DNA of 64,000 nt from Ancrocorticia sp047602305 (GCA_047602305.1 JASGHO010000001.1:1736001-1800000), one strand, 5' to 3'; shown: positions 43,875 to 53,082, counted from the stretch's first letter. The notes: generated by a model from the letters alone, not told the origin. Made by a program: numbers and translations.

Positions 43875-45434
43875 ATGAGCTTTTCAGACACCATCGCTTT
43901 GGGAGATGCCCCGCTGAGCGTCGCTGACGTCGTCGCCGTGGCCCGCCATGACGCCGTCGTTACGTTGAGTGAAGGCGCGCGTGAGCGGATCGCCGCCACG
44001 CATGTCATCATTGAGGAACTCGCCAACGACTCGGTGCCCCACTACGGTGTCTCCACAGGATTCGGCGCGCTTGCCAGCGTCCAGATCCCGGTAGAGAAGC
44101 GGCAGCAGCTCCAGCGCAGCCTTATCCGTTCCCATGCGGCTGGCACGGGTCCGGAGGTGGAGCGCGAGGTAGTGCGAGCACTCATGTTGCTGCGCCTCAA
44201 CACGCTCGCGAGCGGACGCACCGGCGTCCGGCCCGAGGTCGCAACGACCTACGCGGACATCATCAATGCCGGTATCACGCCGGTGGTGCGCGAATACGGC
44301 TCCCTCGGATGCTCCGGCGATCTCAGCCCCCTCGCGCACTGCGCTCTCACACTCATGGGCGAAGGCGAAGTACGGGTTCACGGCGACGAGGTCATCCCTG
44401 CGGCCCAGGCACTCGCAGAGGCTGGAATCGAGCCCCTGGTCCTCGCCGAGAAGGAAGGCCTCGCGCTCATCAACGGCACCGACGGCATGCTCGGCATGCT
44501 CTGCCTGGCCCTTCATGATCTCGCTGGCCTGCTGCGCGTCGCAGACATCGCGGCTGCCGCCTCCGTGGAGGCACTGCGCGGATCAGACAGCGTCTTCGCC
44601 GCTGACCTGCAGGAACTCCGCCCGCACCCCGGGCAGATCGCTGCCGCCGCGAACATTCGCCACGTCCTCGAAGGATCTCGACTCATCCAGCGTCCCGAGA
44701 ACGGCAATTTCAGGCGAGTGCAGGACGCCTACTCGTTGCGATGCTCACCCCAGGTGCACGGCGCCGCTCGCAACACAGCCCTGCACGCCCACGACGTGGC
44801 GGAAATCGAATTGCGCTCGGCCGTGGACAACCCAGTCGTCACCCTGGACGGCAGGGTGGAATCCAACGGCAACTTCCACGGAGCACCCGTGGCCTATGTG
44901 CTGGACTTCCTTGCCATCGCCGTCGCCGATCTCGCCAGCATCTCCGAACGACGCACCGATCGTTTCCTCGATGTGGCCCGCAATCATGGTCTGCCGCCGT
45001 TCCTGGCAGCCGACCCCGGACTCGACTCCGGCCTCATGATCGCCCAGTACTCTGCGGCGGGCATCGTCTCCGAGCTCAAGCGCCTGGCGGCACCAGCCTC
45101 GGTGGATTCCATTCCGTCGTCGGCGATGCAGGAAGATCACGTCTCGATGGGCTGGCACGCCGGCCGCAAGCTGCGACGCGCCATCGACGGCTTGGCGCGC
45201 GTGCTCTCGATCGAGCTGCTTACCTCCACCCGCGCGCTGGACTTCCGGATTTCCGCAGGTGAGGGCGATCCCTCCCCCGCTACCGCCGCGGTTCACAGCC
45301 TGTTCCGCACCAAGATCTCGGCACCGGATACCGACTCCCTCCTCTACCCCACGATTGCCGCTGCGCACGAGTTCATCTCCAATGGCTCCGTGCAGCACTC
45401 GGTGGAGGAGGCACTCGGCTCGGCTCTTCAGTAA
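43875..45434 (+). CDS. hutH: Histidine ammonia-lyase
   Basis: 519 residues from the ATG at 43875 (TTG at 43860 is possible). It converts histidine to urocanate plus ammonia, the first step of histidine use. The MIO-forming triad is Cys146-Ser147-Gly148 (GSLGCSGDLSPLAHC), a variant of Ala-Ser-Gly that family patterns allow. YGVSTGFGAL supplies the catalytic Tyr region and QDAYSLRCSPQVHG the active-site loop. Preceded by the palindromic operator and followed by a strong terminator. Confidence 0.95.
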   Translation: MSFSDTIALGDAPLSVADVVAVARHDAVVTLSEGARERIAATHVIIEELANDSVPHYGVSTGFGALASVQIPVEKRQQLQRSLIRSHAAGTGPEVEREVVRALMLLRLNTLASGRTGVRPEVATTYADIINAGITPVVREYGSLGCSGDLSPLAHCALTLMGEGEVRVHGDEVIPAAQALAEAGIEPLVLAEKEGLALINGTDGMLGMLCLALHDLAGLLRVADIAAAASVEALRGSDSVFAADLQELRPHPGQIAAAANIRHVLEGSRLIQRPENGNFRRVQDAYSLRCSPQVHGAARNTALHAHDVAEIELRSAVDNPVVTLDGRVESNGNFHGAPVAYVLDFLAIAVADLASISERRTDRFLDVARNHGLPPFLAADPGLDSGLMIAQYSAAGIVSELKRLAAPASVDSIPSSAMQEDHVSMGWHAGRKLRRAIDGLARVLSIELLTSTRALDFRISAGEGDPSPATAAVHSLFRTKISAPDTDSLLYPTIAAAHEFISNGSVQHSVEEALGSALQ

Positions 45435-45461
45435 GAGGTTTGACCGCGACGAGCATTACCC

Positions 45462-45506
45462 TTAGCGGGAGAAATCGACCCTACTGAGTTCGATTTCTCC
45501 CGCTAA
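45462..45506 (+). terminator. Strong terminator after hutH
   Basis: A 17-bp perfect stem TTAGCGGGAGAAATCGA / TCGATTTCTCCCGCTAA with an 11-base loop, 28 bp after hutH, followed by a pyrimidine-rich run. It separates hutH from the IclR gene. Confidence 0.85.
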
Positions 45507-45637
45507 AGGTTGACCCTTCTTCTCTCTCCGAAGGTTAAACACCAAGACAAACGGCAGGGCCGATGACCCGCGTGTGAGCCGTTCGGGCGACAGATTCGGC
45601 GTGTGAGGAAACCTCTTGGAAAAGTTCCTCTGACAAG

Positions 45638-46411
45638 ATGGGACGCATGAAAGTTCCCGCGGCCGATCACACGCTCCAGATCTTGAGTCTGCTGGCGCGC
45701 TCTCGTGGTCCGATGCTCGCCAGCGAGATTGTCACGGCGTTGGGAATTCCGCGCTCCACGGTCTACCATCTGCTGGCAACGATGCAGGAGCACGGGTACG
45801 TGCTGCATCTTGCCAATGAGAAGCGGTACGGCCTGGGGATCGCCGCGGTGGAGCTGAGTTCGGCCTACACGCGCCACGAGCCTCTCGCGCGCCTCGGGAA
45901 AACTGTGGTGGCGAAGCTGGTTCGACGGACGAGGCAGAGTGGGCATCTCGCGGTGCCTCACGGCCGCGACGTGCTCTACGTTGTGGAGACCCGCGCGCCG
46001 CGCTCAATCGACCTCGTCAGTGACGTGGACGTGCGCCTCCCCATGCAGGTGACCGCGAGCGGGCGCGCCATCCTCGCTGCTTTGCCGCGCAAGCAGGTCA
46101 AGGCACTCTTCCCAAACCCGCAAGCTTTCGTGCACCACCACCCGGACGGGATCAATAGTTATTCGTCCCTGCGGGCGGTACTGGACGAGACGGACGCACG
46201 AGGATATTCCCTCGAACGAGGCTCGGTAACTCCCGGCCTCGTCTCCGTGGGCGCTCCGGTGTTGGATCACCGCTCGTGGCCAGTAGCCGCCATCTCTGTC
46301 ACCTTCCGTGAACGCACCGTCACCGACGAGCAGTTGCCGGAAATCGCCGTGGCCGTGCGCGAAGCCGCCGATGAGCTTTCGCAGTCCATCCACGGCCGCG
46401 GCTGGGCATAG
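45638..46411 (+). CDS. IclR-family regulator of histidine utilisation (HutR-like)
   Basis: 257 residues (ATG at 45638, or 45647). N-terminal winged helix (LARSRGPMLASEIVTALGIP, RSTVYHLLATMQEHGY) and the IclR effector domain (LTASGRAILAALP-type segment at VTASGRAILAALPRK, and GVSVGAPVLDHR-like LVSVGAPVLDHRSWPVAAIS). In corynebacteria an IclR-type HutR controls hut genes at TCTGxxATxCCAGA-like sites; the two palindromes here match that core, so this gene is the likely binder (inference). Confidence 0.88.
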   Translation: MGRMKVPAADHTLQILSLLARSRGPMLASEIVTALGIPRSTVYHLLATMQEHGYVLHLANEKRYGLGIAAVELSSAYTRHEPLARLGKTVVAKLVRRTRQSGHLAVPHGRDVLYVVETRAPRSIDLVSDVDVRLPMQVTASGRAILAALPRKQVKALFPNPQAFVHHHPDGINSYSSLRAVLDETDARGYSLERGSVTPGLVSVGAPVLDHRSWPVAAISVTFRERTVTDEQLPEIAVAVREAADELSQSIHGRGWA

Positions 46412-46425
46412 AAGTTACGCCGATA

Positions 46426-46481
46426 CGTGACCCGCTGACCCGCTGATCCGCTGATCCGCTGATCCGCTGACCCACTAACCC
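46426..46481. repeat. 8-bp tandem repeat
   Basis: Seven units of GCTGATCC or close variants (CGTGACCC, GCTGACCC, GCTGATCC three times, GCTGACCC, ACTAACCC), directly after the IclR stop. A simple-sequence tract without a visible gene. Confidence 0.7.
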
Positions 46482-46507
46482 AACCGACCGGCGCAATCTG
46501 GAATTTT

Positions 46508-46565
46508 GTGGCGGCAAGAGCGGGCTGAACGCCACTATTGGCACACAGCCTGCTCTCACCGCCAC
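46508..46565. terminator. Bidirectional hairpin between IclR gene and hutI
   Basis: Arms GTGGCGG (46508-46514) and CCGCCAC (46559-46565), with a second inner pair GAGCGGGCTG / CAGCCTGCTC (one mismatch). It sits between convergent genes. Confidence 0.5.
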
Positions 46566-46582
46566 CCAGTTCAACCGTGACG

Positions 46583-47851
46583 TCAGACCACCCGCTCGCC
46601 CGCACGCCACACGGCTGCGGTGAGCGGAACACCGGGCCGGTAGGCGAGGTGGGTGACGGAGGGCGCGTCCAGTATCTGAATGTCTGCCCGCGCTCCTTCG
46701 GCGACGACGCCGACGCGTGGCTGAGTTTCGCCGCGCGCATCCGTCCAACCATCCTCGTGTGCATCGAGGGCGATCGCGCCGCCCAGAGTGGCGGCGCGAA
46801 CCGCTTCACTCACAGTGAGCTTCATTTGCAGCACTGCGGTTGCCACGCAGAAGCCCATGGAGGTGGTGTAGGAGGTGCCGGGGTTGCAGTTGGAGGCAAT
46901 CGCGATGACCGCCCCGGCGTCAGCGAGCTGGCGTGCCGGGGCCAGCGGCATCCGCGTGGAGAGGTCACATGCGGGGAGCACAGTGGCAACCGTACCGCGC
47001 GAACCGCGGCCTCCATCCCACACCGCCCACGAGTCGGCGAGCGCTGCGATGTCCTGTTCGTCGAGAAAGCCGACGTGGTCTACGCTCAGCGAACCGTGTT
47101 CCACGGCGAGGCGTACCCCGGGGCCGTGGCCGAGTTGATTGCCGTGGACGCGCGTTGCGAGCCCCCTCTCCGCGGCGGCGCGCAGCACCCGCTCGCTTTC
47201 CACCCCATCGAAGGCGCCGGTTTCACAAAAGACGTCCACGCCGCTGACCAGCGGCGCCACCGCATCCAGCATCGGGCCTGTCACAAGATCGAGATAGGCT
47301 GCCGGATCCTCGCCAGCGGGGACCACGTGGGCTCCGAGGAAGGTCACCACATCGGCGAACTGCGCGGCGATCCGCGCGGAGCGCACCTCGTGTTCCACCG
47401 TCAACCCGTAACCGGTCTTCGTTTCCAGAGTGGTGGTGCCGCCACGGCGCGCCTCGGCCACCAGCCGGGCGACATTCGCGGCCAGCACATCGTCGCTCGC
47501 CTCCCGCGTGGCCTGCACCGTGAAGTTGATGCCTCCGGCGGCATAGCCCTGCCCCGCCATCCGGGCCTCGAACTCGGCGGTGCGATCCCCGTCAAACACC
47601 AGATGGGTATGGGAATCCACCCATCCCGGCAGTACGGCACGCCCCGCCGCATCCACACGTTCGTCCGCTGCCGGAGCATCAGCCGCCGCCCCCACCCAAG
47701 CAATTCGCGAGCCCTCAACAACGATCGCGGCGTCACGCAAGCGGCCCACGCCGTCGTCGTTCACGCCAACCGACGGGCATCCGCTCACTAAGCGGCCATC
47801 AGCGTCACAATTGGTGGTCAACTCGCCAATGTTGTCAATCAGGAGACTCAT
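46583..47851 (-). CDS. hutI: Imidazolonepropionase
   Basis: 422 residues from the ATG at 47851 (GAAGGAC upstream). Amidohydrolase that opens imidazolonepropionate to formiminoglutamate. VDSHTHLVFDGDR provides the metal His pair; TTTLETKTGYGL, VHGNQLGHGPGVRLA and SNCNPGTSYTTSM are the family signatures. It lies downstream of hutU on the same strand. Confidence 0.93.
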   Translation of the reverse strand: MSLLIDNIGELTTNCDADGRLVSGCPSVGVNDDGVGRLRDAAIVVEGSRIAWVGAAADAPAADERVDAAGRAVLPGWVDSHTHLVFDGDRTAEFEARMAGQGYAAGGINFTVQATREASDDVLAANVARLVAEARRGGTTTLETKTGYGLTVEHEVRSARIAAQFADVVTFLGAHVVPAGEDPAAYLDLVTGPMLDAVAPLVSGVDVFCETGAFDGVESERVLRAAAERGLATRVHGNQLGHGPGVRLAVEHGSLSVDHVGFLDEQDIAALADSWAVWDGGRGSRGTVATVLPACDLSTRMPLAPARQLADAGAVIAIASNCNPGTSYTTSMGFCVATAVLQMKLTVSEAVRAATLGGAIALDAHEDGWTDARGETQPRVGVVAEGARADIQILDAPSVTHLAYRPGVPLTAAVWRAGERVV

Positions 47852-47923
47852 CGTTTCGTCCTTCAGTTCGTGCGGCCGCAAGGGCCGGCCGATCCCGAAG
47901 AATCGACCGGCCCCATGCAATCC

Positions 47924-49621
47924 TTACCAGGCCTGATCCGTGTTGCGCACGGTGGGCTCCAGCGGGACGCGCACGCCGCGCTCGGCTGCCACATCGACCG
48001 CGCGCTGGTAGCCAGCGTCAACGTGGCGGATGACGCCCATGGCCGGGTCATTCGTCAGTAAACGCTCCAGCTTGCGGGCCGCGAGTTCGGTGCCGTCGGC
48101 GACGCTCACCTGGCCCGCGTGGATGGAACGCCCGATGCCCACGCCGCCGCCGTGGTGGAGGGACACCCAGGTGGCGCCCGAGGAGGTGGCGGTGAGCGCG
48201 TTGAGCAGTGGCCAGTCGGCGATGGCGTCGGAGCCGTCGGCCATGGACTCGGTCTCGCGGTAGGGGGAGGCCACAGAGCCGGAGTCGAGGTGGTCGCGCC
48301 CGATCACGATGGGAGCGCTGACCTTGCCTTCCGCAACAAGCTCGTTGAAGCGCAACGCCGCGCGATGGCGCTCGCCGTAGCCGAGCCAGCAGATGCGCGC
48401 CGGTAGCCCTTCGAACTCCACACGCTCCTGAGCTGCGCGAATCCAGCGATGCAGATGCTCGTTCTCGGGGAAGAGTTCGAGGATCGCCTCGTCAGTGACG
48501 CGGATGTCCTCCGGATCACCGGAGAGCGCGGCCCAGCGGAAGGGCCCGAGGCCCTCGCAGAAGAGGGGGCGGATGTAGGCGGGAACGAAGCCCGGGAATT
48601 CGAAGGCGCGATCGTATCCGGCGTGGCGGGCCTCGTCGCGGATGGAGTTGCCGTAGTCGAATACTTCGGCGCCCGCGTCCTGGAACTCGACCATGGCCTT
48701 GACCTGGGCCGCCATCGATTCGCGTGCGGCCGTGGTGAAGCCTTCGGGATCGGCGGCTGCGCGCGCCTGCCATTCCTCCACGCTGTAGCCGATCGGCAGG
48801 TAGCTGAGCGGGTCGTGGGCGCTGGTCTGGTCGGTGACCACGTCGACCGTCAGCGAGCCGTCACGATGGCGCCGCAGGATCTCCGGGAACACTTCCGCCG
48901 CGTTGCCCACCAAGCCCACGGACCAGCCGCGGCGCTCGTCCTTGGCGCGCTGCACCGAAGCGAGTGCCTCGTCCAGATCGGCAGTCACTTCGTCGAGGTA
49001 GCGCTTACCGAGGCGGCGGCGCAGGCGGGTTTCGTCCACGTCCACGACCAGGCATGCGCCGTCGTTGAGCGTCACCGCGAGCGGCTGCGCGCCGCCCATG
49101 CCGCCGCACCCGCCGGTGAGCGTGAAGGTACCCGCGAGAGTTCCGCCGAAGCGCTTGCGGGCCACGGCGGCGAAGGTCTCGAAGGTGCCCTGCAAAATGC
49201 CCTGGGTGCCGATGTAGATCCAGGAGCCGGCCGTCATCTGCCCGTACATGAGGAGGCCCTCGGCCTCCAGCCGGCGGAATTCGGGCCAGTTGGCCCAGTC
49301 TCCCACCAGGTTCGAGTTGGCGATGAGGACGCGCGGCGCCCATTCGTTGGTGCGCAGGATACCTACCGGCTTGCCGGACTGCACCAGGAGGGTTTCGTCA
49401 TCCTCCAGGTCGCGTAGGCTTGCGACGATCGCATCGAAGGCTTCCCAGCTGCGCGCGGCGCGTCCGGTTCCGCCGTAGACCACCAGGTCATCGGGGCGCT
49501 CGGCAACCTCGGGATCGAGATTGTTCATGAGCATGCGCAGGGGTGCTTCGGTTTGCCAGCTCTTGGCAGAGATCTCGGATCCGCGCGGGGCGCGGACGGG
49601 GCGGGCGCCAGGCAGTGCCAT
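47924..49621 (-). CDS. hutU: Urocanate hydratase
   Basis: 565 residues from the ATG at 49621 (GGAAAGGA upstream). NAD-dependent conversion of urocanate to imidazolonepropionate. Signatures: YGGTGRAARSWEAFD, SGKPVGILRTNEWAPRVLIA, TLTGGCGGMGGAQPLAVT and the active-site Cys region YGNSIRDEARHAG. Divergent from the M20 amidohydrolase; the shared upstream region carries operator copy 2. Confidence 0.95.
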   Translation of the reverse strand: MALPGARPVRAPRGSEISAKSWQTEAPLRMLMNNLDPEVAERPDDLVVYGGTGRAARSWEAFDAIVASLRDLEDDETLLVQSGKPVGILRTNEWAPRVLIANSNLVGDWANWPEFRRLEAEGLLMYGQMTAGSWIYIGTQGILQGTFETFAAVARKRFGGTLAGTFTLTGGCGGMGGAQPLAVTLNDGACLVVDVDETRLRRRLGKRYLDEVTADLDEALASVQRAKDERRGWSVGLVGNAAEVFPEILRRHRDGSLTVDVVTDQTSAHDPLSYLPIGYSVEEWQARAAADPEGFTTAARESMAAQVKAMVEFQDAGAEVFDYGNSIRDEARHAGYDRAFEFPGFVPAYIRPLFCEGLGPFRWAALSGDPEDIRVTDEAILELFPENEHLHRWIRAAQERVEFEGLPARICWLGYGERHRAALRFNELVAEGKVSAPIVIGRDHLDSGSVASPYRETESMADGSDAIADWPLLNALTATSSGATWVSLHHGGGVGIGRSIHAGQVSVADGTELAARKLERLLTNDPAMGVIRHVDAGYQRAVDVAAERGVRVPLEPTVRNTDQAW

Positions 49622-49721
49622 GGTGGTCCTTTCCGTCGGGTTCAACCGGGTCAGTTTGCCGGTATCTGTGTGCCCATTTCAGCATTCCCGCTACCCCGGT
49701 TCAACGGGCCAGCAACATATT

Positions 49722-49741
49722 CCGTCTGGTATCCCAGACAG
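49722..49741. promoter_or_regulatory. Palindromic hut operator, copy 2 (hutU / amidohydrolase)
   Basis: CCGTCTGG TATC CCAGACAG, identical in 19 of 20 positions to the site before hutH. It lies 101 bp upstream of the hutU ATG and 97 bp upstream of the amidohydrolase ATG, so one site can serve both divergent operons. Confidence 0.7.
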
Positions 49742-49837
49742 CAAGTAGGCGCAGCCACTGTCCGCATCCCCGCCGCCCCCATATTCTTCTGTAGCAGAAG
49801 CCCCGAACCGTGCCGTATCACCGAGGGAGAGCACATT

Positions 49838-51040
49838 ATGAGCGTCACTGAACTACTTGCGTCCATCAAGGACATTGGCCGCGACGAGGCGACGGGCGGC
49901 TACTACCGCCCCGTCTTCTCCCCCGCCGAGCAGGAGTTGCGCGCCTGGTTCCTTGCCGAGGCCGCCAAGCGTGACCTCAACACCGAGGTGGATCGCAACG
50001 GCGTCATCTGGGCCTGGTGGGGCACCCCGCAGCCAGGTTCCATCGTCACCGGCAGCCACCTCGATTCCGTCCCGGGCGGCGGCGCCTACGACGGCCCGCT
50101 CGGGGTCACCGCGGCACTCGCCGCCGTCGACCTGATGCGCGCCGAGGGCTTCACCCCCAACAAGTCGCTCGCCGTGGTCGTCTTCCCTGAGGAAGAGGGC
50201 TCGCGTTTCGGTATCGCCTGCCTCGGCTCGCGTCTCATGACCGGCAAACTCTCCCCGGAGACGGCGCGCGCACTCACCGATTCCGAGGGCAACACGCTCG
50301 CCGACGTCTTCGCCCGCGGCGGCATCGATCCGGATGGTATCGGACGCGACGAAACGGCCCTCTCGCGCATCGGCCGCTTCATCGAACTACACATCGAGCA
50401 GGGCCGCGAGCTGATCGACCTCGGCCAGCCGATCGCCGTCGCCAAGTCGATTCTCGGGCACGGCCGCTGGCGCGTCACCGTGCGTGGCCAGGGAAATCAC
50501 GCGGGCACCACCCTCATGCGCGACCGCCGCGACCCCCTCGTGGCCGCCGCCGCGATGGTCTGCGAAGTGCAGGCCCGCGCCCTGGAGATCGAGTCCGCAC
50601 GCGCCACCGTGGGCCGCTTCGAGCCGGTTCCCGGCGGCACCAACGTGATCGCCTCCGATGTCAGTTTCTGGATTGACGCGCGCCATCCCGACGACGACGT
50701 CACCCGCGCCCTCGTTGATCGCCTCGCCGCCACGTTCCCCTCGATTGCTGCGGAGCAGGGCTGCACCGTCGAGGTGCGCGAGGAGTCCTGGAGCTCGCGC
50801 GTCGATTTCGATGCGGACGTGGCCGCTGACCTGCAGGCGGCGCTCGGTGGCAACATCCCGGCGCTGCACACTGGCGCCGGCCACGACGCGGGCATTCTCT
50901 CCGAGTTCGTCCCCACCGGCATGCTCTTCACGCGCAACCCCACCGGCGTCTCGCACGCCCCCGACGAGGGCGCCGAGGATGCCGACGCGGACTACTCGGG
51001 CGTCGCGCTGGCCCAGGTTCTCAAGGCGGCACTCTCGTGA
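49838..51040 (+). CDS. M20-family amidohydrolase (allantoate amidohydrolase-like), hut-associated
   Basis: 400 residues from the ATG at 49838 (GAGGGAGAGCAC upstream). Binuclear-metal hydrolase of the AllC/N-carbamoyl-amino-acid group: TGSHLDSVPGGGAYDGPLG, PEEEGSRFGIACLGSR, LHIEQGRELID and the C-terminal GAGHDAG / GVSHAPDE. By similarity alone it would be called allantoate amidohydrolase, but it overlaps hutF and shares the hut operator. In the HutF route the product, N-formylglutamate, must be deformylated; no HutG is present, so this enzyme probably fills that step (inference). Confidence 0.82.
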   Translation: MSVTELLASIKDIGRDEATGGYYRPVFSPAEQELRAWFLAEAAKRDLNTEVDRNGVIWAWWGTPQPGSIVTGSHLDSVPGGGAYDGPLGVTAALAAVDLMRAEGFTPNKSLAVVVFPEEEGSRFGIACLGSRLMTGKLSPETARALTDSEGNTLADVFARGGIDPDGIGRDETALSRIGRFIELHIEQGRELIDLGQPIAVAKSILGHGRWRVTVRGQGNHAGTTLMRDRRDPLVAAAAMVCEVQARALEIESARATVGRFEPVPGGTNVIASDVSFWIDARHPDDDVTRALVDRLAATFPSIAAEQGCTVEVREESWSSRVDFDADVAADLQAALGGNIPALHTGAGHDAGILSEFVPTGMLFTRNPTGVSHAPDEGAEDADADYSGVALAQVLKAALS

Positions 51041-52293
51041 GCACCATCTGGGCGCGCCGTGCCTGGGTGGCGGGCAAGATGGCCGAGAACGTCCGGATTG
51101 GCGTCGACGATTCCGGGCGCATCACCTCCGTGACCAGCGGCGTTACTGTGAACGACGACGACGTCGCGACCCCCGGAGTTCTTTTCCCCGGCGCCGTCAA
51201 CGCCCACTCGCATGCCTTCCACCGGCTGTTGCGCGGGCGCACACACGGGGGCGGCGGGAGCTTCTGGACGTGGCGCGAACTGATGTACGAGGAGGCGGGG
51301 CGGCTCACGCCAGAGTCCTACGAACGCGTGGCCACCGAGCTCTACCGTGAGATGGTGGCCACCGGCTGGACCTCGGTGGCGGAGTTCCACTACGTGCACC
51401 ACGCTCCCGACGGTTCGCCGTACCAGGAGCCGCACGCCATGGAGCTTGCGGTCGCTCGCGCCGCTCGCGCCGCAGGCATCCGCCTCACGCTGCTGGACAC
51501 CTGCTATCTTTCCAGCGGCTTCGGCTCCCCACCGCTGCCGGAGCAGACCCGCTTCAGTGACGGTTCGGCCGCCGCCTGGCTCGCGCGGCTTGATTCGCTG
51601 CGCGCGGCGATCACGGAGCAGTTCCATCCCGACGAAGTGCAGGTGGGGGCCGCGATCCATTCGGTGCGGGCGGTGCCCGTCGCCGATCTGGAGGTCATCG
51701 CCAAGCAGCTTGACCCGGCGATTCCGCTGCACATTCATCTCTCGGAGCAGCCGGCAGAAAATCAGGCCTGCCTGGAGGCAACCGGCACCACACCCACCCG
51801 GCTGCTCGCCGATCTTGGCCTGCTGCGCCCCGGGCTTGCCGCCGTGCATGCCACCCACCTCACCGAGGAAGACATCGCGCTTCTCGGCGGGTCCGGCTGC
51901 ACCATCGTCATGTGCCCCACCACCGAGGCGGATTTGGGCGACGGCGTCGGGCCTGCTCGCGCGCTCGCCAACGCCGGAGCGGTGATTTCTCTCGGAACGG
52001 ACCAACACGCCGTCGTCGACCCGCTGCTCGAAACGCGCGCACTCGAACACGGTGAGCGGCTCGCCTCCGGTGAGCGCGGGCGATTCACGCCGGCAGAACT
52101 GATCGCCGCCATGACCGGCGGCGCGGCAAGTACCGGGCGCGACGTGGGCGAAATCCGCGTGGGCGCCCTCGGCGACTTCTTCGCCGTGGACCCGGACAGC
52201 TTCCGCACCCGCGGATCCGCGCCGGAGCAACTCGTACTCTCGGCGACGGCAGCGGACGTCACGGCAGTGTTCGTGGGCGGCAAGCGCGTCTGA
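51037..52293 (+). CDS. hutF: Formimidoylglutamate deiminase
   Basis: 418 residues, GTG start overlapping the previous stop (GTGA). Amidohydrolase-superfamily deiminase: PGAVNAHSHAFHRLLRG metal His residues, TWRELMYE, HIHLSEQPAEN, and SLGTDQHAVVDPLLETR. It turns formiminoglutamate into N-formylglutamate and ammonia. Completes the histidine pathway with the genes around it. Confidence 0.92.
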   Translation: MSTIWARRAWVAGKMAENVRIGVDDSGRITSVTSGVTVNDDDVATPGVLFPGAVNAHSHAFHRLLRGRTHGGGGSFWTWRELMYEEAGRLTPESYERVATELYREMVATGWTSVAEFHYVHHAPDGSPYQEPHAMELAVARAARAAGIRLTLLDTCYLSSGFGSPPLPEQTRFSDGSAAAWLARLDSLRAAITEQFHPDEVQVGAAIHSVRAVPVADLEVIAKQLDPAIPLHIHLSEQPAENQACLEATGTTPTRLLADLGLLRPGLAAVHATHLTEEDIALLGGSGCTIVMCPTTEADLGDGVGPARALANAGAVISLGTDQHAVVDPLLETRALEHGERLASGERGRFTPAELIAAMTGGAASTGRDVGEIRVGALGDFFAVDPDSFRTRGSAPEQLVLSATAADVTAVFVGGKRV

Positions 52294-52383
52294 GCGGCCC
52301 AATCACATTCTTGAGAGGCAGCAGATCAAACCTGGACAAGCTCGGGTCCATGTGCGGAGCTCGGGGTCGATGCTGCGAAGCGG

Positions 52384-52413
52384 TAGGGGTGGGCTCGTAC
52401 GAACCCACCCCTA
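52384..52413. terminator. Hairpin after hutF
   Basis: A 10-bp stem TAGGGGTGGG / CCCACCCCTA with inner TCGTACGA, 91 bp after hutF and immediately before the first 40-bp direct repeat. Probably the original bidirectional terminator between hutF and the convergent lipoprotein gene. Confidence 0.6.
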
Positions 52414-52452
52414 CTCTTTAACCCTGCTGCTTGGACATCTCTTCAAAGGTGA
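52413..52452. repeat. 40-bp direct repeat, left copy
   Basis: Starts ACTCTTTAACCCTGCTGCTT and matches 59164-59203 in 39 of 40 positions. The right copy is the 3' end (stop codon and last codons, ending EEMSKQQG) of the lipoprotein gene, so the left copy is a stranded fragment of that gene's end. Confidence 0.85.
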
Positions 52453-52506
52453 GGAACGGCGGAATCATCAGTCAGCGACAACCTCAGACACCCACCGCGT
52501 TAATAC

Positions 52507-53082
52507 TTAACGCCACCAATCAATCTCAGGATTCAGTTCAGCCGCGAGCGCGACGAAACGAGAAGTATCGTCCCACAGCGAGCCCACCTGGTTCACATAG
52601 AAGATTTCCCGCTCAAACGCCGTGGCGAGTGTAGTGATCATTTCTTGGAGGGAGCCGTACTCAACCGGATGTTCCGATTCTTCAAGTCGGAATCGCCGAA
52701 TCGGATATTCCAACTCAGTTCCCAAGTCAACAAAGTAGAAGTCACCACCACCATCAGCAAACAATGGTAACCAGCCCACTTGCCACCGCAAATCGCCGAC
52801 GAAGGTTCGGTAGTTGAGAATCGCATCCTCAAGAGGCAGAAAATAAAAGCCTGGAAAAATCCATATCTCTCCAAGCTTCGCGCCCTCGACGTCAGTACCA
52901 TTACACCATGCGTAAAGAGCCTCCAGCTCTGGAAAAGACTCAAGCCCTACCTGCGCTAGCGCGGACCGAACTATTCCAGATGGAATGCCGTCTTGAAGCG
53001 AGTCCAGCAAAACCTTGCGATCCAAACGCCCCAGTGCCGCCTCAATAGAGGCCAAAGATACGTATATATCGTTGCTCATCAC
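52507..53082 (-). CDS. SMI1/KNR4-family immunity protein
   Basis: 190-191 residues (ATG 53079 or GTG 53082). The pattern GLESFPELEALYAWCNGT, GEIWIFPGFYFLPLEDAI, WLPLFADGGGDFYFVDLG is the SMI1/KNR4 (SUKH) fold, a major class of immunity proteins for nuclease toxins. An untranslated stub ending in HVMFGP lies directly upstream, its TGA overlapping the ATG, as expected where a toxin once preceded it. A damaged paralog lies at 54513-55098. Confidence 0.85.
   Translation of the reverse strand: MMSNDIYVSLASIEAALGRLDRKVLLDSLQDGIPSGIVRSALAQVGLESFPELEALYAWCNGTDVEGAKLGEIWIFPGFYFLPLEDAILNYRTFVGDLRWQVGWLPLFADGGGDFYFVDLGTELEYPIRRFRLEESEHPVEYGSLQEMITTLATAFEREIFYVNQVGSLWDDTSRFVALAAELNPEIDWWR

Noticed and set aside
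49838..51040. Allantoate degradation gene
   Set aside because: No other allantoin or allantoate gene is present and the gene overlaps hutF under the hut operator.
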